A stretch of 9,914 bases of DNA from Candidatus Symbiothrix sp. (GTDB taxonomy: Bacteria; Bacteroidota; Bacteroidia; Bacteroidales; Azobacteroidaceae): contig JAITXK010000068.1 of assembly GCA_031284765.1 (NCBI GenBank), positions 1-9,914 on the forward strand, written 5' to 3'. Within the stretch, counting starts at the first letter, position 1, and each line of letters starts with the position of its first letter. The translations under genes were made by a program, and so were the position numbers. This document shows positions 7,018-9,914 of this stretch, one piece after another. The notes under the pieces were generated by a model. That model was given only the letters and a program-made list of their open reading frames with translations, did no database searches and was not told the DNA's origin.

Positions 7018-8683
7018 TCATATCAGCAAGCGTTTCGGAGAATTTCCTGCCTTGAAGGACATTTCTTTTGACGTGCCGGCCGGCGAATTATTCGGTTTGA
7101 TTGGCCCCGATGGCGCCGGCAAAACCACGCTTTTCCGCATCCTGACTTCCTTGCTGGTGGCGGATTCGGGAACGGCACAAGTCGCCGGTTTGGATGTGGT
7201 TACCGGTTTTAAAGAACTGCGAAACAAAATCGGGTATATGCCGGGCAAATTCTCGCTTTATCAGGATTTGACGATGGAAGAAAATCTCCAATTCTTTGCT
7301 TCGATTTTCAACACAACGGTCGAAGAAAATTACCGGCTCATCCAAGCTATTTATTGTCAAATCGAACCGTTCAAGCAACGCCGCGCGGGCAAGTTATCAG
7401 GAGGGATGAAGCAAAAACTGGCTTTGTCCTGCGCCTTGATTCACAAACCGGTGGTCCTCTTTTTGGATGAACCGACTACCGGCGTTGACCCTGTTTCCCG
7501 CAAGGAATTTTGGGAAATGTTACGGGATTTGAAGCGGGAAGGCATCACCATTGTCGTTTCCACGCCGTATATGGATGAAGCTAATTTATGCGACCGCATT
7601 GCACTGATACAGCATGGAGAGATTCTGTCGATTGAAACGCCGGCCAAGATTGTGGAGCAATTCCCGAAAAAACTGTATCAGGTGGAATCGAACGATAATT
7701 TCAGTTTGTTGGGAGAATTACGGAGCAATCCGAATGTCGAATCGGTGTATATGTTCGGAGAGGTTTTGCACGTGACGTTCAAAGGGGAGGATGCGCCTTC
7801 CCCTGCTTTCACGGAAATTACGCCCACGATTGAAGATTGTTTTATTAAAATAGCCTCTCCCCCTGACCCTCTCTCCCATAGAGAGGGGGCGCAAAGCGAG
7901 TATAAACCAACTCAGAAGCCGTTGAATCAAGCATTTTCAAGGAGGGATTCCGGCGCTGTTATCGAGGTTCACGACCTGACGAAACGCTTTGGCAACTTTA
8001 CCGCCGTTGACCACATCCGGTTCTCCGTAGCGAAAGGCGAAATATTCGGCTTCCTCGGAGCAAACGGCGCGGGCAAAACCACTGCCATGCGAATGTTGTG
8101 CGGATTGAGTAAACCGACTTCGGGCAAAGGTTTCGTTGCCGGTTATGATATCGCCAAACAATCCGAACAAGTGAAGCGAAACATCGGATACATGAGTCAG
8201 AAATTCTCTTTGTACGAGGATTTAAAGGTATGGGAAAACATGCGTTTATTTGCCGGAATTTACGGCATGCCGGACAAACAGATTCTTCCGAAAATAGAGA
8301 TAACCCTCTCGGAACTTGGATTGATGGCCGAAAAAAACACCTTGGTAAAAGCATTGCCCTTGGGATGGAAACAAAAACTCGCCTTCTCTATCGCTATTTT
8401 CCACGAGCCGCAAATTGTGTTTCTGGATGAACCGACCGGCGGCGTTGACCCCATCACCCGCCGTCAGTTTTGGGAATTGATTTACGAAGCGGCCTCGCGC
8501 GACATCACCGTTTTCGTAACGACCCATTACATGGATGAGGCCGAATACTGCAACCGCGTCTCCATCATGGTGGACGGCCGGATTGATGCGCTGGACACAC
8601 CGAAAAACCTACGGCAACAGTTTCAAGCAGAAAACATGGATGAGGTGTTTAGAAAATTAGCACGAAAAGCAACAAGAACATGA
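6983..8683 (+). CDS. Fused double ABC ATPase of an ABC-2 exporter (YbhF-like)
   Basis: A 566-residue cytoplasmic protein with two ABC domains in tandem, as in E. coli YbhF. Domain 1 (about 8-220): Walker A GPDGAGKTT (41-49), signature LSGGMKQ (138-144), Walker B LFLDEP (D162-E163), D-loop GVDP. Its Q-loop position is Gly88 (YMPGKF) and its H-loop position is Pro195 (STPYMDEA). Domain 2 (about 326-550): Walker A GANGAGKTT (359-367), Q406, Walker B D482-E483, H515, but a divergent signature LPLGWKQ (458-464). In the folded dimer-like arrangement this should leave one canonical ATP site and one degenerate site. Residues about 291-325 form a linker of non-conserved look, partly coded by a C-rich palindrome. 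ATG 6983 is preferred over an upstream TTG at 6974. The gene overlaps the adaptor by 35 bases and its stop overlaps the next start (ATGA). It powers the two permeases downstream. Confidence 0.93.
   Translation: MAKSDSGAISVNHISKRFGEFPALKDISFDVPAGELFGLIGPDGAGKTTLFRILTSLLVADSGTAQVAGLDVVTGFKELRNKIGYMPGKFSLYQDLTMEENLQFFASIFNTTVEENYRLIQAIYCQIEPFKQRRAGKLSGGMKQKLALSCALIHKPVVLFLDEPTTGVDPVSRKEFWEMLRDLKREGITIVVSTPYMDEANLCDRIALIQHGEILSIETPAKIVEQFPKKLYQVESNDNFSLLGELRSNPNVESVYMFGEVLHVTFKGEDAPSPAFTEITPTIEDCFIKIASPPDPLSHREGAQSEYKPTQKPLNQAFSRRDSGAVIEVHDLTKRFGNFTAVDHIRFSVAKGEIFGFLGANGAGKTTAMRMLCGLSKPTSGKGFVAGYDIAKQSEQVKRNIGYMSQKFSLYEDLKVWENMRLFAGIYGMPDKQILPKIEITLSELGLMAEKNTLVKALPLGWKQKLAFSIAIFHEPQIVFLDEPTGGVDPITRRQFWELIYEAASRDITVFVTTHYMDEAEYCNRVSIMVDGRIDALDTPKNLRQQFQAENMDEVFRKLARKATRT
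7854..7889. repeat. C-rich palindromic element inside the ATPase linker (copy C)
   Basis: This stretch begins CCTCTCCCCC, identical to the first ten bases of the element at 6074. It contains a perfect 8-base stem, CCCTCTCT (7867-7874) with AGAGAGGG (7880-7887), around the loop CCCAT. It is read in frame as ASPPDPLSHREG (residues 291-302), a low-complexity linker peptide unlike the flanking ABC domains. It resembles the short palindromic repeats usually found between genes in other bacteria (general knowledge, not tested here). Confidence 0.6.
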
Positions 8684-9786
8684 AACAATTCCTCTCATTT
8701 GTAAGAAAAGAGTTTCACCACATTTTTCGCGATGTCCGGACGATGATGATTATTATCGGCATCCCCGTGGCACAAATTCTGATTATCGGTTTTGCCCTCA
8801 GCACCGATGTGAAGAACGTGAAGATGGCGGTTTATGACCCCTCTAACGATGTATCCACGCGGCACATTATCCAACAGTTGGATGCGAGCGAGTCCTTTCA
8901 ATTCGTGCAACTGTTGAAAACGCCCGAAGAGGCCGATGCCCTGTTCAAAGCCGACAAAATCAACTTTGCCGTGATTTTCAGCGATCGTTTCAACGCGAAT
9001 CTGTATCACACCGGCGAAGCCTCCGTACAGTTTCTGGCCGATGCCTCCGACCCCAATTCGGCCACCGTAGCCACAGCGTACGCCACAAGTATTGTCGCCG
9101 GTTATCAACAGGAACTCATGCGGGAGATGAATATTCCGGTTCGCATCATTCCGCAAACGCAGATGCTGCATAACCCGGGAATGCAGAGTTCCTACAACTT
9201 CGTTCCCGGACTGATGGGCCTTATTCTCATCCTTATTTGTGCCATGATGACGTCGATTGCCATTGTCCGCGAAAAAGAAACGGGAACGATGGAAGTCTTG
9301 CTGACATCGCCGGTCAAGCCGGTCACGATTGTGATTGCTAAAATGACGCCCTACTTCATCCTCTCCTGGTTTATCCTGATTGTCATTTTGTTGATGTCGG
9401 TCTTCCTCTTGCACGTGCCCATTACGGGCAATCTCATCTGGCTGAATGTTTTCTCGTTGATATTCATCATCTTATCTCTCGCTTTGGGATTACTGATTTC
9501 GACCCTCGTGAATACGCAGGTCGCGGCGCTTCTGGCCTCGGGAATGGGTTTGATGATGCCGATAATGATACTTTCGGGCATGATGTTCCCCATCGAAAGC
9601 ATGCCTGTGGTCTTGCAATGGATATCAAGCATCGTACCTGCCCGCTGGTTTATTTCGGGCGTGCGCAAAGTGATGATTGAAGGCGCGGGCGTGAGCCATA
9701 TCTGGACCGAAATGCTGATCTTGATTGGAATGGCGGTTGCAATTATCACCATTAGTTTACGAAACTTTAAAACGCGGTTGGAATAG
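8680..9786 (+). CDS. ABC-2 type permease (YbhS-like), first of two
   Basis: A 368-residue inner-membrane subunit with the ABC-2 permease layout. It opens with a short cytoplasmic amphipathic start (FVRKEFHHIFRDVRT) and TM1 (about 21-41). A periplasmic domain of roughly 130 residues follows (about 42-172, beginning DVKNVKMAVYDPSN). Five more hydrophobic segments then lie at about 174-196, 215-244, 251-275, 281-305 and 343-361. The cytoplasmic loop REKETGTMEVLLTSPV (197-212) and the motif SGMMFPIESMP (299-309) are hallmarks of the YhhJ/YbhS/YbhR group. The start overlaps the ATPase stop (ATGA, 8680-8683), pointing to tight co-production. It should pair with the second permease, cut by the window end, to form the membrane pore on the double ATPase. 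The substrate is unknown; related systems export drugs, cations or lipophilic compounds. Confidence 0.93.
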   Translation: MKQFLSFVRKEFHHIFRDVRTMMIIIGIPVAQILIIGFALSTDVKNVKMAVYDPSNDVSTRHIIQQLDASESFQFVQLLKTPEEADALFKADKINFAVIFSDRFNANLYHTGEASVQFLADASDPNSATVATAYATSIVAGYQQELMREMNIPVRIIPQTQMLHNPGMQSSYNFVPGLMGLILILICAMMTSIAIVREKETGTMEVLLTSPVKPVTIVIAKMTPYFILSWFILIVILLMSVFLLHVPITGNLIWLNVFSLIFIILSLALGLLISTLVNTQVAALLASGMGLMMPIMILSGMMFPIESMPVVLQWISSIVPARWFISGVRKVMIEGAGVSHIWTEMLILIGMAVAIITISLRNFKTRLE

Positions 9787-9811
9787 CCTCCCCCCGGCCA
9801 AGAATACAAAA
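9787..9811. repeat. C-rich element in the permease-permease gap (copy B)
   Basis: Directly after the permease stop, CCTCCCCCGG followed by CCAAGAATACAAAA repeats the arrangement at 6074-6103. Relative to that copy it lacks one T, one C and GGGA from the palindrome, and has one extra G before AATACAAAA. The loss destroys the hairpin. The A-rich part again serves as the leader of the next gene. Confidence 0.55.
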
Positions 9812-9816
9812 CAATT

Positions 9817-9914
9817 ATGCTAAACTATTTAATTCAAAAAGAATTCAAACAAATTTTCCGCAACTCCTTTATCCCTAAAATACTGGTTGCATTGCCATTG
9901 ATGGTCATCCTGGT
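9817..9914 (+). CDS. Second ABC-2 type permease (YbhR-like), N-terminal fragment
   Basis: The first 32 codons of a gene that runs off the window. The peptide starts MLNYLIQKEFKQIFRNSF, matching the amphipathic K-E-F-x-x-I-F-R opening of ABC-2 permeases and closely parallel to the start of the preceding permease (RKEFHHIFRDVR). It continues into the first transmembrane segment (LVALPLMVILV). The spacing from the previous stop is 30 bases, without a Shine-Dalgarno site. As in ybhS-ybhR, two permeases in tandem would form a heterodimeric channel. The identification rests on the N-terminus and context only. Confidence 0.85.
   Translation, partial: MLNYLIQKEFKQIFRNSFIPKILVALPLMVIL

Noticed and set aside
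7939..7960. AAGGAGG in the ATPase linker, placed as if to start a separate second ATPase gene.
   Set aside because: No in-frame ATG, GTG or TTG follows at a usable distance before the conserved start of domain 2, and the reading frame is continuous. It simply encodes part of the linker (SRRD).
8695..9414. A long open frame on the minus strand inside the permease gene (239 codons).
   Set aside because: It is a shadow of the permease reading frame: its composition is rich in H, N, R, D and G, with no recognisable domain, and the + strand gene is unambiguous.

Overview
The window looks like a chromosomal segment from a member of the Bacteroidota, probably the Bacteroidales. Three things point there. 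The one clear promoter has the Bacteroidota form (TTG, a 20-base gap, then TATATTTG). Most genes have A-rich leaders rather than strong Shine-Dalgarno sites. The protein set (a Sua5/YrdC-family end, an M23 peptidase, a Pif1-like helicase with a C-terminal HRDC domain, a TolC/HlyD/ABC-2 pump) is typical of that phylum. All genes lie on the + strand and are tightly packed, with no RNA genes, insertion sequences or CRISPR arrays seen.

Region 1 (1-4021) is a housekeeping run: the 3' end of a Sua5/YciO/YrdC-family gene, a secreted M23 (LytM-type) metallopeptidase whose start codon overlaps the previous stop, and a 704-residue Pif1-like SF1 helicase 17 bases further on. These three are probably co-transcribed but have no obvious shared job.

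Region 2 (4022-4151) is the only real intergenic space. It holds a strong Bacteroidota-type promoter and, at the predicted transcription start, a perfect inverted repeat TTAACA-N4-TGTTAA. This is a good candidate operator for the TetR-family regulator encoded immediately downstream.

Region 3 (4152-9914, running off the end) is an export operon in the order tetR, tolC-like outer membrane channel, HlyD/YbhG-like lipoprotein adaptor, fused double ATPase (YbhF-like), ABC-2 permease (YbhS-like), second ABC-2 permease (YbhR-like, cut by the window end). Gene joints are 4-base ATGA overlaps, one 35-base overlap, or gaps of about 30 bases. The layout parallels the E. coli cecR(ybiH)-ybhGFSR locus, with a dedicated TolC-type channel added. 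The likely product is a complete tripartite pump spanning both membranes, switched on when an unknown ligand releases the TetR repressor. The substrate cannot be read from the sequence.

The most unusual observations are in region 3. The fused ATPase has one canonical ATP site and one in which the Q-loop, the H-loop and the opposing signature motif are all altered. Three related C-rich elements occur within the operon: two fill the only intergenic gaps and a third lies in frame in the linker between the two ATPase halves. I found no evidence of a wholly new system; this is a well-formed pump operon with some notable details.
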